The notes under the pieces are model-generated. The model had not been told where the DNA came from and ran no database searches. It saw only the letters and a list, made by a program, of their open reading frames with translations. From Anaeramoeba flamelloides (lineage: Eukaryota; Metamonada; Anaeramoebidae): 64,000 nt of DNA. The first letter of the stretch is position 1. Each line of letters begins with the position of its first letter. This document shows positions 35,369 through 48,129 of this stretch, piece by piece. The position numbers and the translations under genes are program-made. The DNA is taken from contig JANTQA010000042.1 of NCBI GenBank assembly GCA_027625915.1, forward strand, positions 129,001-193,000. Direction: 5' to 3'.

Positions 35369-36113
35369 GGGATTAGCGTCTACCAAGGAGAAGCCTACGA
35401 TCAAAGTATGTTGTTATTGGACCTAGCCACATTAGTGTTACATGGTTTAAATGTCTCTAAAAAATCGATTGCAAAGTAGTAATATTTGTTGATCTCATCA
35501 ATTAAAAATGATCTATGTATTAGTAAAAAACCCAGCAAATTCAGAATAAAATCTGTATTTCGCCATAAATTTAATCATTGAATTATCAATATTCAGACTA
35601 CAAAGTCATAAAATATCTTTCTTAAATTTATTGCGAAATGTAGATTAGTTACTAAAAAATTCGTTTTTTTTTTAAAATTAAATAATTAACGAATAAAGTT
35701 TTTTGTCAAATTATTTCTCAAATCATGCAAATATATTGATGCTATAAGTATCTTTATCAAAAGCAAACAAAACTAATCAGTCTTTGTACTTTTATGTTGA
35801 TGATTATTGAGTTAATCTTTGAAATTCAAAAATTATAAAAATAGTTACTTTTGGAAGTTCTAAATCTAAATTATTAAATACCAGAATACTGTATTTTGGG
35901 TTTTTATTTTTAGATTTGGAAAAGGAATTAAAAAAAAAATTTACAAAATGAAATTTTTTAATTGTGATCATTAGTAAAAAATTTAATAATTTATTGTGCA
36001 ATAAGATTTATAATAGATATTTTAGAGCTATTCGAGACATGGTGCACTAATACGATTTATACCCAATTACAACATACTTTGATTATACTGAAATCTATGG
36101 TGGCGCTAATCCC
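35369..36113. mobile_element. TTAA-flanked TIR element, family A, copy 2
   Basis: Termini GGGATTAGCG (35369) and CGCTAATCCC (ending 36113) are flanked by TTAA at 35365-35368 and 36114-36117. It is 745 bp, close to the 763 bp of copy 1, and the interior aligns with copy 1 in reverse orientation (for example GACTACAAAGTCATAAAATA). Unlike copy 1, it is not surrounded by a further palindrome. Confidence 0.78.
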
Positions 36114-36484
36114 TTAAAGAATAAAAATTTTTTGCTTAATGAATCTCTTTTTAATTGATAAACTACAGTTAATCTTCTATCGAATATTCATTTATTTAAT
36201 CACCTATGGCTTTTTTATTTTTATTGTATGGTATTTGAATTGGATTAGTAATAATGAAAAATAAAAAAAATTGAAACAGAGCACTTTTCAACTATAAAAA
36301 CTTGCAACTTTTGTTATTTTATTTAAAATTTTCCAAATTTTTCGTTTTATAAATGAGGTATGTAATGTTTGAACCATTTTTGATGACACTATTTATTTGA
36401 AATTGGGTTATAATTATATTTTAACTAACTATGAATATAGATTTTATGGGAATTTGCGTGGGTATGAGATCATAATAAATATCA

Positions 36485-37040
36485 TTCAAAAATTGTGACT
36501 CACCCTGTATAATAAATTGAATATATATATATATATATATATCCCCTTTAGCATTCAAGAACAACAAATAATTAAATCTGATTTTTAATTCATTTTTAAA
36601 TTATTGTAAATATAAAAAAAACCTGATATTCCAAAAATTAAAAAAAAATAAATTAAAAAACAAAAAAAAAAAAGTGAGTCACAATTTTTGAAATGGGCAT
36701 TACAGATTTTTTATTACTAAAACTTTCACTGAAAAAAAGTTAGTAAGAAGATTTTTATGAATAATTAAATTAAGTTTTAAAGTCGTTACATAGTCACAAT
36801 TTTAATAGTGATTATTTTTCTTTTCAAGATCTCTTTTTTTTTTTCCACATGATCTTTTTGCAAAACAAAAAAAAAAAAAAAAAAAAAAATTTGAAAAAGC
36901 AAAACAATAATTTGCAAAATTAGAATAAAAGATTCTGATCCAAAAATAAGAAATATTTTTTTGATAAGAATACTGTAATAAACCCTCAAAACAACTGGCG
37001 TTAGTATTATCAAATGAGTGAAAATTTTTAAAAAATAGTT
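36485..37040 (+). mobile_element. Family C element, copy 2
   Basis: Inverted ends TTCAAAAATTGTGACTCACC (about 36485) and GTGAGTCACAATTTTTGAAA (ending about 36697) match copy 1. The similarity with copy 1 continues past the right end through a polyA run and 'GATCCAAAAAT' to about 37040. A TA dinucleotide run (about 36520-36542) sits between the arms. Confidence 0.65.
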
Positions 37041-37444
37041 TATTTTCTCTATTTTATTTAGTTTAATGTTTAATTATTCAGAATAATACTTTTGTTGGTA
37101 AATTTTTGATGAATAAATTACTTCTTTTTTTGAAAAAATTAACATTTCGTTTTTAATTCAATAAGTTATTTAGTTCACCCAATTCAAATTATTACAGAAA
37201 AGAAGTTATTTTTTAAATTCTTCTTTGAAATTGAGGTTTATTAGATTGTTTTATTTAATAATTATTTATTTTGGATTAAATTGAGAACTCAAAATTAATA
37301 ATGAATAATGATATAATTTTTTTCTGGATTTTTCTTTCATTTCGGTTTGAATCTTTTTTATATTTTTTTTTAAAATTTTACATAATCCAATTTTTTTACC
37401 TCAAACCTTGGAACTGTATTTTTTTGTTTTTGATTACATACTTA

Positions 37445-37475
<31 letters not shown>

Positions 37476-38344
37476 CTGTATATATATGTATGTAATAAAA
37501 ACACAAGAAAAATAGGTGAACGGATCGATTTTTGAAATTGATAAAAAATTTAAATTTTTAACACTTTTCTTCCCAACTAGAAATTTTTATAGAAAAAAAT
37601 AATTATTTTTCTCAGTTTTTAAAGAGTTTACAATTTTAAAGTGTTTTTAACGGAAAACCTACTTTTTATTATTAGATGTTTTCAAAATAGAAAATCAAAC
37701 TATTTTCATGGTTTTAAATGCAACCCCCCCCACTTAAATAAGTAATCGCTAATCCACATTGTTTCCCAAGGCTTTTAAGGCATTTACTTCCCAGTTGTAT
37801 ATAATTGTTTTTTTTTCCATTATTTTACATTTTTTTTGTTTGCATTTTTTCGCATCCATGAAACGAAAAGCATGTATTCAATCGAATTCTAGAACTTTCA
37901 AAAAATAAAAAATTAAAACAATGACTAAAACGAAAAAATCAGTATAAAAATTGAAAAAACACATTTTTAAAAGTCTTTCATGCCATTAAAATGAAGAATT
38001 GTAATATTTGTGATATATATATATATATCATTTTTCAGTCAAATGGGGGCAGTTGTATCGGTGAATTACCTGTACTTATATGGTTTGCATCAATATTAGA
38101 AGAAAAATTTATTTTGGAAATTTTCAAAATTGAAATCATTTTTTCACATTTTTATTTTTTGATTTTTTTTTGCACGTAATTCAGTTACAAATTTTTTTTT
38201 TATTGCAAGATCAATATTCACTTGGTAAAAACATGTTATTTTAAGGTTATTGAAACTGCGAAAATGATTGTTGAGAAATCATATTGATTTCTATTGAAAT
38301 TTTATTCAATCTTTGATCCTGATATTTCAAAAATAAATGTGAAA

Positions 38345-38485
38345 ACTTTTCACTTCGTTTTCATTTCCTTTTTCAGATAGAGATCACAAATCACAAACCA
38401 CCTCGTTTGGGTACTAGATTTCTAAAATAATAGTCTAGAAAATGAAATGAAAATTATTTCCTATTTATTATTCAAATACCAGTAG
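38345..38485. repeat. Family F TIR element, decayed copy
   Basis: The right end TTATTCAAATACCAGTA (to 38485) and internal 'TTTTCATTTCCTTTTTCAGA' match the whole copy at 63093-63262. The left terminus TACTGG is not recognisable. Confidence 0.5.
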
Positions 38486-39487
38486 GGGGGTCAAAACAAA
38501 CATTCTTATTTTTCTCAATGGTAGCCTAAGAATTTGAGTTTTCCAATTTTTAAGAAAATTTATTGATTAATTAGTTTTCTTTGAGACATGTATCAACAAT
38601 TCTTTGATGTGTATTATTCTTTTTATTTCTTATTTTTTCTTCAAAGGTCAATTATATAAAATAATTGATATTTGAAAAAAAAATTGGGCACCCTCGACAG
38701 AAATGATATTTATATTAATTGATAAGGTTTTCTTTCAAAAACTAATAAATAGTAATTAGGTGAAAATTTAAAGTGATAAATTCTTTATCTCCTCCAAACA
38801 CGTACACACACACTCACACTATAAAAATAATCACATTGAAAAATCCAAGAAAAAAATTTTTATACATTAACTTTTTAACATTAACCAATTATTTTTTATT
38901 GAAAAGGGTATTCTATAAAGTCTGAAAAGGGGATATTTTATCCCTATAATATTTTTTACTAGAAAATTAATTTAAAAACTTGAAATTGTATGGTTCGTTA
39001 TAATTTTAAATGTATATCATTTTGAATACATACATTATCGTTAATTTGGAATTAGTACAAACAAAATTTGCGAAATTGAATTACAAGAAATAAAAATCAA
39101 TAAGTTATATTAAAATTTGACGAAAATCTTTTCTTTAACAAAAAAGTAATGAAAATATTCTGAATTCTTTTGAACTTTTAGAATGAACATTCTCTCAAGA
39201 TAATGTTTTTTTTTTGTTTAAAAGTTTTGTTTGCCAAATCAATCCAGTATTTTAAAGGAAGGACAAAAAGTTTCTTTTCCATTTTTTCACTTCTCGAAAT
39301 ATTTTTTAAATAATTATATGTTTTGTAGAACATTCTTATAATACCTTTTCAAATTTAGTCTCTCAATTCAAATTAATATAAGAAAGAAGATTTTTTTTTT
39401 TTAATTTTTCTTTCAACAGATAAAATAAAATTTCCTATACAAATTCCTTAGTTTTTTTGACTTCAGAAAGAGTATTACAATTTGATT

Positions 39488-40076
39488 AAGCTATTTCCAA
39501 TAAAGAGGGGCAAATTTATTTGAAAATATATCTTTTAAAATCAATCTTCAAAAAAGTATTTCAACATCCAAAACTTGTAAAAACCATTTTAATATTCCTG
39601 ATAATATTTCAATTTGTTTATTGGTATTGTATTACCTAAAAAAAAATATATTAAATTTTTCGATCTCGATTTTATCTGATATTTTTAGGGGGATATATTG
39701 GTGTTTATTTATTTTCTTTTTGATTGGAAAAAATCGTTTTCATAACTTTTTTAATCTCAACAAATTTTCAAATAGAATTGAAAACATATAAATACATTTT
39801 ACTGTTTAAAAAATCATTTTTATCCTTTCCATATTTCCATTTTTTTATTGAAATTGGTTCTACCTTGTTTTTAACAAAAAAAGTGCTATTTTTTTTTTTT
39901 TCATTTTTTGAAAATATTTCATCAAAAATATTTTTAAATAAATACCTTAGACATTTACCCAATTGGTATTAATATTAAACTTAATTTGGTAATGTCAATT
40001 AATGAATACTTTCACTAACAAAGATGATTTTTTAAGAACTGTAAAAAAAAATACCCCACTTTTTTGGAAATACCTT
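39488..40076 (+). mobile_element. Family G TIR element, copy 2
   Basis: Inverted ends AAGCTATTTCCAATAAAG (39488) and 'CTTTTTTGGAAATACCTT' (ending 40076) bound 589 bp that align with 26877-27448 on the opposite strand. It has the same accidental frame (FQIELKTYKYILLFKKSF). No transposase is recognised. Confidence 0.65.
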
Positions 40077-40627
40077 ATATATCAAAAAAAAAAAAAGTAC
40101 TTTATAAATTTCATATTTTCCATTTTACTACTGGAAGAAATGGAAACTGTAAATTATAAGTTTTCTCATCCTTTTATTTCGACCAAAGCACTTTTGAAGC
40201 ATTAACCTACAATTTAAGATTATCTTTTTCTTTTGCAGAGTAACCTCCCAAATAAACAATCTATTGAAAGAATTATTTATTAAGATTCAATGTAAACTTT
40301 ATTATTAAAAATAACAGTTTTTAAAATGGAAAAGTAACATATTTTATATTTATCCTTATCACAATTAGAGTTATATTCGATCAATTAATGATATACATCT
40401 TAAGCTGATTTCAGAATACTATTTAATTATTGTGTGGCATTCTTTTAATATCAATCTCTACATAGTAAAAAATATTTAATTTTCAAAATTTGTTCAAAAA
40501 AAAAATTGTCATAAGATTCAAACTAACAACAAAAAAAAATTGAATAATTTTTGAAATTTTAATTCAAAAATAGTACTTAAAATCTGTAAAAAAAAAAAAA
40601 CAATAGGTGGGTGTTAAATAATAATTT

Positions 40628-43600
40628 TTAATCAGATCCACCGCCACCACCACTGGAATATGAGTGTTTTTTCTCTACATCTGGATTTTGATTTGTTACA
40701 GTTTCACCAATTGCGTATGTACCTGTTTCCCCAACATTTTCGATTGCAATTACAGGTTGGTAAATTTCATAATGAGGCTTTTAATTAAGAAGGGTTTTGA
40801 AATTTTATAATAAATAAATTTTAAAAGAAAGGAAAAAATAAAAGAAATAAATAATAAAGAGAGTTATAGAAGTTGATTTTTTATTATTAAATTCAGAAAG
40901 TAATAATGGAATAAAAATAAAATGTTTAAAGTAAAAAACATACTAATGCCATTCCTTTTTCCCATTGCTTAAGTTTATCGCCCTTAGTAGCTTCACCAAA
41001 ATCTGGTCTATATTCTTCTTCCTAATTATTGATCATAAATTTCCAAAAAAAAAAAAAAAAAAACATTTAGCTATTCAGTAATTATCTATTAAAAAAAAAA
41101 AAAATAAAGTATTTTTGCAAACCAAATATTCTTGTGGAATTTCTTGTTCTGTTGTTTCTGGTTGATCAAATAATTCATTATAACTTTGAAGTTTAAATGT
41201 CCATCCGATTCCACAATAAAAAATTAAGTCGACAATTGAGGAAAACAAAATCGTTAAATAAGGGTAATATGTTAAAAATAATCCCGTTAAGGCAACCTGT
41301 ATGAATATTTTAAAAAATGAGAAAATAATTTTTTTGAAAAAATGAAGAATATTGGGGTTAGTTTAATAAATTTGTCAAGAATTGTATCGAACATCAATCA
41401 ATGGATAAATATATTCAATCGATCAGACATACAGCCGGTTATTCAATTGGTCTGTCAATCTGTCAATGAGTGATAAGAAGAAAAAGAAAAAAAAATTTAA
41501 AACAAAACAAAAAAAAGAATAAACATTTCAAAAAAAAAAAAAAGAAATGAAATTTAAACTTACAAAAATTGAGAGTATAATATATATTAGAATATATTTT
41601 TTAAAGTTTAAAAATAAATGGTATTTTGAATAAAAAGGTGTTGTTTTTGGATTAATTCCAGCTTCTCTGACAAGTAACATTTGAATTAATAAACCATCTA
41701 CATTTTTTGCGGTAGAAACAAAAAGCATTCTTAAGATGGCAAAATAAGCAATTGCCATTACAAAAAAGAAAAGGAAAACAACTGTGCCACTGCCGAATAA
41801 GGTTTGTATTTGAATTGAAATTACTAATATTAAAACAACAAGCAAAATTGAAGCCCTTTCGTCTGATTTTAATTTTGGTCGAAGAATTGACCAGCCTTTT
41901 GCAATATAAAGTAGTGCCATATAAAACATTAATTGTAAAATGCCTGAAACAATATATGTAATTGCGATATATATATTACTTGGTTTGCCTAAATAATTAT
42001 TTATGATTAAATTGTTTAAAAGAATAATTCAAAATATTAGTTTTTGATAAAATAATAGTTATTGATAGTATATATCCCTTAGCACCAACAATTTAACTAA
42101 ATACCATCAAGTTAAAAATAAAAGATTTAAAATGATATTTATATACTAAAATAATTTTATTTTGTAGTTTATCTTTAATCCGGGATTTTAATTATCATAA
42201 AAAGTTAAAATAGTTCAAAGATAAATAAATAATGAAATTGTATTTTTTTTTTTGATCTTGTAAAAAAAACAAATAATTATTGAGATTTTCTTATATTTTT
42301 TTTTTTGGATTTTTCTTTTTTTTGAATTTTTTCAATTAGAAATTTTATTATAATTTTTGTAATTAAAAACATAATACATTGATTTATTATTAATAACCAT
42401 TATTTAATTTTTGTTAATTTTATGATTAATATAATAAATTAACAAATAAAATAATGAGAAACTTTAATTTTTTTTTTTTCATAGAAAATTTTAATAAATA
42501 TTGAATTAAATGAAAAATGAAATTCATTTCTTTGTTTCAAAATTAAAAATTGAATTTGAATAATTTTCTAAAAAATCAAATCAAACAATAGAAAATAATT
42601 AAAAAAACAAAAAAAAAATGTAAAATAATTGGATTTAAATACATTAAAATTAAATCGATCAAAACTTTTTGAATTGAAAAAGCAATTGTATATAAATTGA
42701 AAAAAATATCAATTAATACTTTTAAATAATATTTAAAGATAATAAAAAAATCCTCATAACTAAGTAAAAAATATTTTTGAATTTTTTTAGTTGATAAAAA
42801 TTTGAAAAAATCTTTTTGAAAATTGAATTTTTCAATCTAAAAAGAATTCAGTTTTTTAAAAATAATTTTTGATCTATCGTTTCTTATCAATAATATTGTG
42901 TATTTTATGTCTAGATTTTAAAAAGTCAAAAAAATTAATTTTTTTGTAAAAATTAAAAAAAAATCAATTATTAATCTGACTCTGAACTGATAGACAAATA
43001 ATTAAAATTAAAAAATATTATTTGTTGAAAAAAATGTTAAATTCCAATCAAATTAATATTAATTTTTTTTTTTAATTAAATTTTTATTTTTATTATATAA
43101 CATCAATTTCTAATCAAAAATACATCTTTCTATCGAATTGAAATCAATAGATAAAACAAATCTTCTATGTGATATTAAAATATCTTATAATAATGAATAA
43201 ATTATTTATTCAAAAAAATTTAGTACCTTCTTTGGTGCAAAGGGACTACAAAAAAATTTCCAGAAAAGAATGGTGTGTATTAATCATTAAAAATCGAAAA
43301 GTTTTTGATGTTTACTCAAGTGTAAAAATGACTTCTCTATTTTTCAGGGGTTTTTTTGATAAAAATCGATTTTTAGAAGAAACTACTTATGTAATCTCTG
43401 GTGTGAGGATCGAGATAATACGTATCTCTTTTTTTGAATTGGGTGTTTTGTTGAATCAAGTGGATGTACGAATCTAATCAATTCTCTCAAAAATTCGATC
43501 ATGTCTATAAATTGAGTGGGGTTTTGTTCCAATTCTATTCAGGTTCGGTTTTTATAATAGTCAAAAAATATTTAAAACCAGTTAAATGATGTCTCACAAA

Positions 43601-46600
43601 ATTAGTAGTTCTGTGCACCACAAGAATGATTTTTAATTAATATTATACATTGCTGGGTTTTTGTTGCCTTTTGAAAAAAATGATAAAAAATCAAAAAAAA
43701 AAAAAAATGGTGTAGTTCGGAGGATCCAAACCCCCTGCTTCAGTTTAGTAGTTATATACTTGATCAATGCTCCATTGTGACCTTCTTAAATTAATTTTTA
43801 TTTTATCAAAAATAATTTTCAGATTGGGATCATTTCACTACTTTTCCAAAATAATTGCAAAATATTAATATTTTCCTATTTTTTTTGGAGTATTAAATCT
43901 TATTGTTTTGATACACAATGTATGTTAATTTATCTTTTTTTTTTTTTTTTTTTTTTTTTTTAGGAAGCATTTATTAAAAATTGAATATGTCTAAAATGGA
44001 CTTAAAAAAGAATAAATGGAATGAAAAAGAGGCGTAGATAGTTATTTTTTAAAAAAAAAAGTTTATATTAAATACTTTTAAATCATAAAAATGTTCAATA
44101 ATATTTTTATTTTTCAAAAATGGTTAATGTTATACAAATATTTTTCTTTGATTTTTTTTACGAAAAATTTTTAAGAATGTAAATCAAATTTTGAAAAGAT
44201 TGTTTTTGTGATTTTTTTTGATCCCATTGGTTACTTTTAAAATTTTGAATTAAAAATATTTTGTGGAAATTTGATTGTAAAAGCAATATTTCTTGAGTTT
44301 CCTTAATATTTTAAATGTATTAAAATAAAATATTTAGGAAGATAATCACATAACAATGTAAATTTAAAACCACACATCGATAAAGGCATTTGATACATAT
44401 TTTTGGTTTTATTAATTGTAAAAAATAATGTAAAAGATCAAGCTTATTAATTAATTGATTATTATTTTTTACATAAAAATAAAAAATTAGAAATAAATAT
44501 CACTTGATTTGATTTCTAAACATTTTTTTAGTTTGGACTGAAAAATAAAATAAATTATTCAATGCAACACACTTTGGGATTAAATTCCTTTAAATAATAA
44601 AAAAGTTTATTTTGAGTACTGAAAATCCTTGTTATTTTAGTTCTTTGTTTATCGATCTGCAACTTTGTATGAATTTTATATATTTGTTAAAAAATGAATT
44701 TTTTTTGAAATTGGCTTCTGTAATCCGAATTTGGTCAGGAAAATAAACCATAGATTCAGAAATATTAAATAAAAAATGTGGAATTAATGTTTAGTAAACT
44801 GAAATTCAAAATTTTCCACACAGCTAAAATGTTCCAAAGAATCATAATAATACAATTGCATTCAATTTGGAAATAACTTTTAATTTTTTTAAAAAAATGA
44901 AAATTATTTTTTCATCTTTTTAGTTTTTTGTTTTCATTTCCTTTATTTTTTGAATTACGTAAATTGTTTAGTCTGGATCAAATATTTTTTTTCAACAATT
45001 GATATTATGTTAAAGTTGAGTTGTTCCAAATAGAAGAACTTAAATAAAATTAATTGGTAGTGTATAACCATTTGATCGATCAATATTCCAAATAGAATTT
45101 AAACAAATTTACTAATGTATTTTTTTGTTTTGCTCTCTCCAAAATTTTTAACACACCCTTGATTTATTTGTACTGATAATTATTTATTTTTAGTTTTGTG
45201 AGTATTGTAATTTATAAAGAAGTGTTAACATTTCAATTAGTGAATGGTTCTAATTGGGTAAATCTTCTTGAATTGATTAAATAAGTTTTTTTTTTCACAA
45301 ATCGAATTTTGGTGTGTTAAAAATTTTTAATTGGGGTTTATTTGTATTTGGTATTGGTTTTATTTCTCTTTTTTAAAATAAGATGTAATTTTACAATAAT
45401 TGATCTCCAAAGTCGAGATTGGTATTTTTTTTTATTTTTTATCTTTTTTTTAATATTGAATCAAATACTTCGAGTGTAGTGTGGTAGCTTCTCTGGTGAT
45501 TCTAAAATGTCAACTTATTTGAATAAAAAAAAAAAAAAAAAAATATATTGTTGAATTTGAAAATAAGAGAATATTTTTTATGGGGATCTTGATCAACAAA
45601 TATATTAAGCATATAAAAATATGTAGTGTAAAATGTTCAAAATGTTAAATTTCTTTTTTAAACAATAAAAATACTCGCTTTTTTTGGAACACCTTGCCTT
45701 TTTCGGAATATTTATAAATCCAAAATACCATACATAAACTGTAAATATTTTTTTTTTCTTCAAATTAACTAAATCGCGAGTTGATCTTTTTCGGTTTTTG
45801 GTTTTATTTTGAGTAATTTTTGTAAATCAGAATGTTGACTTGTTGAAAAAAGTTATAAAATTTTGAAAAAAATTAACAAATTTAGGAATACAAACTTACC
45901 TTGTTTTGAATAATCGCTCCAAAGTAGAAACCATAAAAGAAAAGTAATAATTTTAAATACCATAATAATTGTCAAAACTTTGTGTAAACCAATTTTCTGA
46001 TCTCGGTGTTTTACCCAATTTATAAACCATCCAAACATCATTACGAGAAAGATAATAAAAAATGCCAGATAAATTTTTGGAAGAGGTTGATAAACGGTGC
46101 TAAGGTGTTCTCCATCTGGATTTAAATAAGTGTACTCAATCTTTTAGATTTATGTTTAAGAGATTAGAAAGAATAAAATTGGTTAAACATTAAACCAAAG
46201 AAAAAGACAAAAAATGCCATTGTATTTTAATTTTTTGCATTTTAATGAAGAAAGGGAGGAGACGGGGTGGAATGGAGAAAAGAAGAAAGCAAGAAATGGG
46301 AGGAAAGCAAGAAATGGTATGAAAGCAAGAAATGGGAGTAAACAAGAAAGGAAGAAATGGAGAAAGAAATATATGAAATCAAATGAGTAAATTATGAAAA
46401 TTACTGTATAATCAATAGTTGCGTCTCGCTCACAATTAGCCATTAGAAAAAGAAAGATATCATTTTTGTTGGAAGTTAATTTGATCTCATCACCAGAACT
46501 GTCAAGTTGTATTGTTGTGTTACAATTAAGATCATTGTTGGTCAGATCTGCGCAAATATTGTCTTCGGATCTTGTAACTAGGTTAGTATATTCGTCTTTT

Positions 46601-47002
46601 GTACAGACCAAATAAAAAATTTTACTCATTTCGGGCTGAGTGGAAATGATTTGTTTTGTAATGGTTTTGACAATAAGCACACAAAAAAGAAATAAAAAAA
46701 GAAAAAAAAAAAAAAGATTTGTAAATTTTATAACAAAAATAAAAAAGAAAAAAAAGTTTTTCATTCTTTTTGGATTTTTGGAGGTAGAGAAAACACACAC
46801 AACTGTAAATTGTGGAAAAAATTGGATCACTTACACTAAAATCTACAGACGATTCTATTGTGCCACCTTTTTCGAAGCCATAAAAATCATAAGCAATGAC
46901 CTTGGTGCTAGTTACAAAACTTAGGTCTCCAATTATGGCATGTGTTGGCTTTGATAAAAGAAGAATTGTAAAGGTTATTAGTAGTAAAATTCCCAGCCTC
47001 AT
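40628..47002 (-). CDS. Seven-transmembrane GOST/Lung-7TM-like protein, seven exons
   Basis: Exons: 47002..46835, 46635..46405, 46140..45900, 41988..41564, 41296..41123, 41021..40944, 40777..40628 (1467 nt, 488 residues); all introns GT-AG, all junctions in frame. Residues 1-22 are a signal peptide (MRLGILLLITFTILLL...THA). Residues 23-150 form a lumenal or extracellular domain with a four-Cys set (VCTKDEY, NICADL, DLNCNT, ANCERD). Seven hydrophobic helices follow from about 154 to 395, with AKGWSILRPKL after helix 3, a motif position shared by Lung-7TM/GPR107, TMEM87 and GPR180/TMEM145 proteins. The C-terminal ~90 residues are cytosolic and acidic (EYRPDFGEATKGDK), ending in SSGGGGGSD. These proteins traffic between Golgi and plasma membrane; the exact subfamily is undecided. 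The third intron is 3.9 kb; the others are 100-270 nt. Confidence 0.88.
43193..43477 (+). CDS. Orphan small ORF inside an intron of the 7TM gene
   Basis: A 94-codon frame begins at ATG 43193 (MNKLFIQKNLVPSLVQRDYK...) and stops at 43477. It is less repetitive than most chance frames here (RKEWCVLIIKNRKVFDVYSS, then TTYVISGVRIEIIRISFFE). It lies antisense to the host intron and has no recognised domain, splice partner or repeat copy in the window. It may be chance or a remnant of an inserted sequence; I do not assign a function. Confidence 0.2.
   Translation: MNKLFIQKNLVPSLVQRDYKKISRKEWCVLIIKNRKVFDVYSSVKMTSLFFRGFFDKNRFLEETTYVISGVRIEIIRISFFELGVLLNQVDVRI
43713..43790 (-). repeat. tRNA-like 3' half, possible SINE or tRNA pseudogene
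   Basis: On the minus strand a T-arm-like stem-loop GGGGG-TTTGGAT-CCTCC is followed by GAACTACACCA and a T run, as at the 3' end of a tRNA gene. TGGAGCATTGATC, about 45 bases upstream, is a loose match to a box A. A matching 5' acceptor strand (GTAGTTC) and a pairing anticodon stem are not found, so this is not an intact tRNA gene. Confidence 0.3.
44800..45338 (+). mobile_element. Family D inverted-repeat element, copy 2
   Basis: This copy is closely similar to 5801-6330 along its whole length, for example 'TTCCACACAGCTAAAA', 'TTTGATCGATCAATATTCC' and 'TTTTGCTCTCTCCAAAAT'. It has the same imperfect inverted ends. It lies in intron 3 of the 7TM gene, as copy 1 lies in an intron of the hydrogenase gene, but inserted in the opposite relation to neither (both host genes are on the minus strand and both elements read plus). 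Confidence 0.72.
46283..46360 (+). repeat. Minisatellite, ~18 bp unit, in intron 2 of the 7TM gene
   Basis: Four imperfect units of GAAAGCAAGAAATGGGAG lie in tandem within the 264 nt intron 46141-46404. It is purine-rich on the plus strand, so it forms a polypyrimidine run on the transcribed sense strand. Confidence 0.75.
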
Positions 47003-48129
47003 TTGTAAAGATCAAAAGAAAAAAAAACAAATAAAATCAAAAGAGAGGTAAAATACTAAAAATAAAATCTTATTACATTTTTTGAAAGAAAAAACAGAAT
47101 TCTCTAGAATTGTTTCGAATTTCAAATTATTTTTTTGTTCTTTTTCATACTTTGGAAAAAGAAAAATTCTCTTAAGATTTTACAAATGGATGAAATTTTT
47201 TGGAATTTTTCCCTAGTGATGTGATTAATTTTGAATTCTTGTCCTTTTGGATAATTATTACAAAATTTCGTTAGAAATATAAATTATTTTCTACAAAATT
47301 GTTATTATTTGCCTGATAGGTTATTTTTGTTTTTGAGAATGAATTTTAAGAAAAGAAGAACACTACCAAGACTCATGTTCATAATTGCGTCTTTAGTTCT
47401 GAATAAAGCGAATAATTTACCATTTGCTCATATTTTTATCAGGTATTGAAAGAAACAAAAACCTAAATCCAAATAAGAATCCTCCAAACTGAAAATTTTA
47501 ATACAATTTAAAAGGTTTTTTTATCAATGAACCTTAAAAACTTTGAACAATTGAAAAATACCACTTTACAACTATTTTTCAATCTCTTTTTGTGTATTTG
47601 TTTTCTAAAAGGGAAAAAATTTTCACTTCTTTTTTATTTTCTTCACTTACTTTTGAAAATCAAATGTAAAAAAATTACAACATACTTCTAATAAAACCTT
47701 TGTTCATAGAGAAGACTATAAGACAATTTAATGAAAATTGTTTTCCACTTAAGAAAGAAAATGATAGCAGATAAAAAAAGGAAATTTGATACCAGACGAA
47801 TTTACAAAATTAATGATATAGGATCTGTTTTGATTGGAAACAAAGAGATTGGCAATAAATAATGTGATAAATGTCAAGATTAAAAAGATTTCGATTATGT
47901 TTGGAAAATTTTAACAGAGAATGTTTTGTCTATAAATTGTTGTAAAAATTGACAAGATTACTTTCTTTTAGTAGACTCATCTTCTGTGTTATACAACAGA
48001 CAAAGATCAAAAAGATCAATCAAAATAAAAAATAATCAGTCAAGCTGATTTGATGAATAGGATTTGTTTAGAAATAAGCAACGTTGAGGAACAAAGATAA
48101 CTGTTTTTAAACAGATATTCTTATGTTTA

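Larger units (their letters stand above)
34603..40627. other. Convergent intergenic region rich in TIR elements
   Basis: It lies between the calponin-type gene (plus) and the 7TM gene (minus), so it holds both 3' ends. It contains family A copy 2 (35369-36113), family C copy 2 (36485-37040), a stretch resembling family K (about 37230-37450), a family F right-half fragment (to 38485), family G copy 2 (39488-40076) and TA microsatellites at about 36520-36542, 37447-37470 and 38012-38029. No exon is convincing. Confidence 0.6.
41989..45899 (-). other. Intron 3 of the 7TM gene (3.9 kb)
   Basis: Donor CAAG|GTAAG at 45899, acceptor TATTTAG ending at 41989; phase 1 in a Gly codon between helices 2 and 3. 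It hosts family D copy 2 (44800-45338), a tRNA-like patch (about 43713-43790) and an orphan plus-strand frame (43193-43477). The rest is A/T-rich with a long polyT tract at 43937-43962. Confidence 0.85.

Noticed and set aside
46183-46830. 215-codon frame spanning the 7TM gene
   Set aside because: Only the middle (46405-46635) is an exon; the rest reads through introns with a minisatellite and T-rich DNA.
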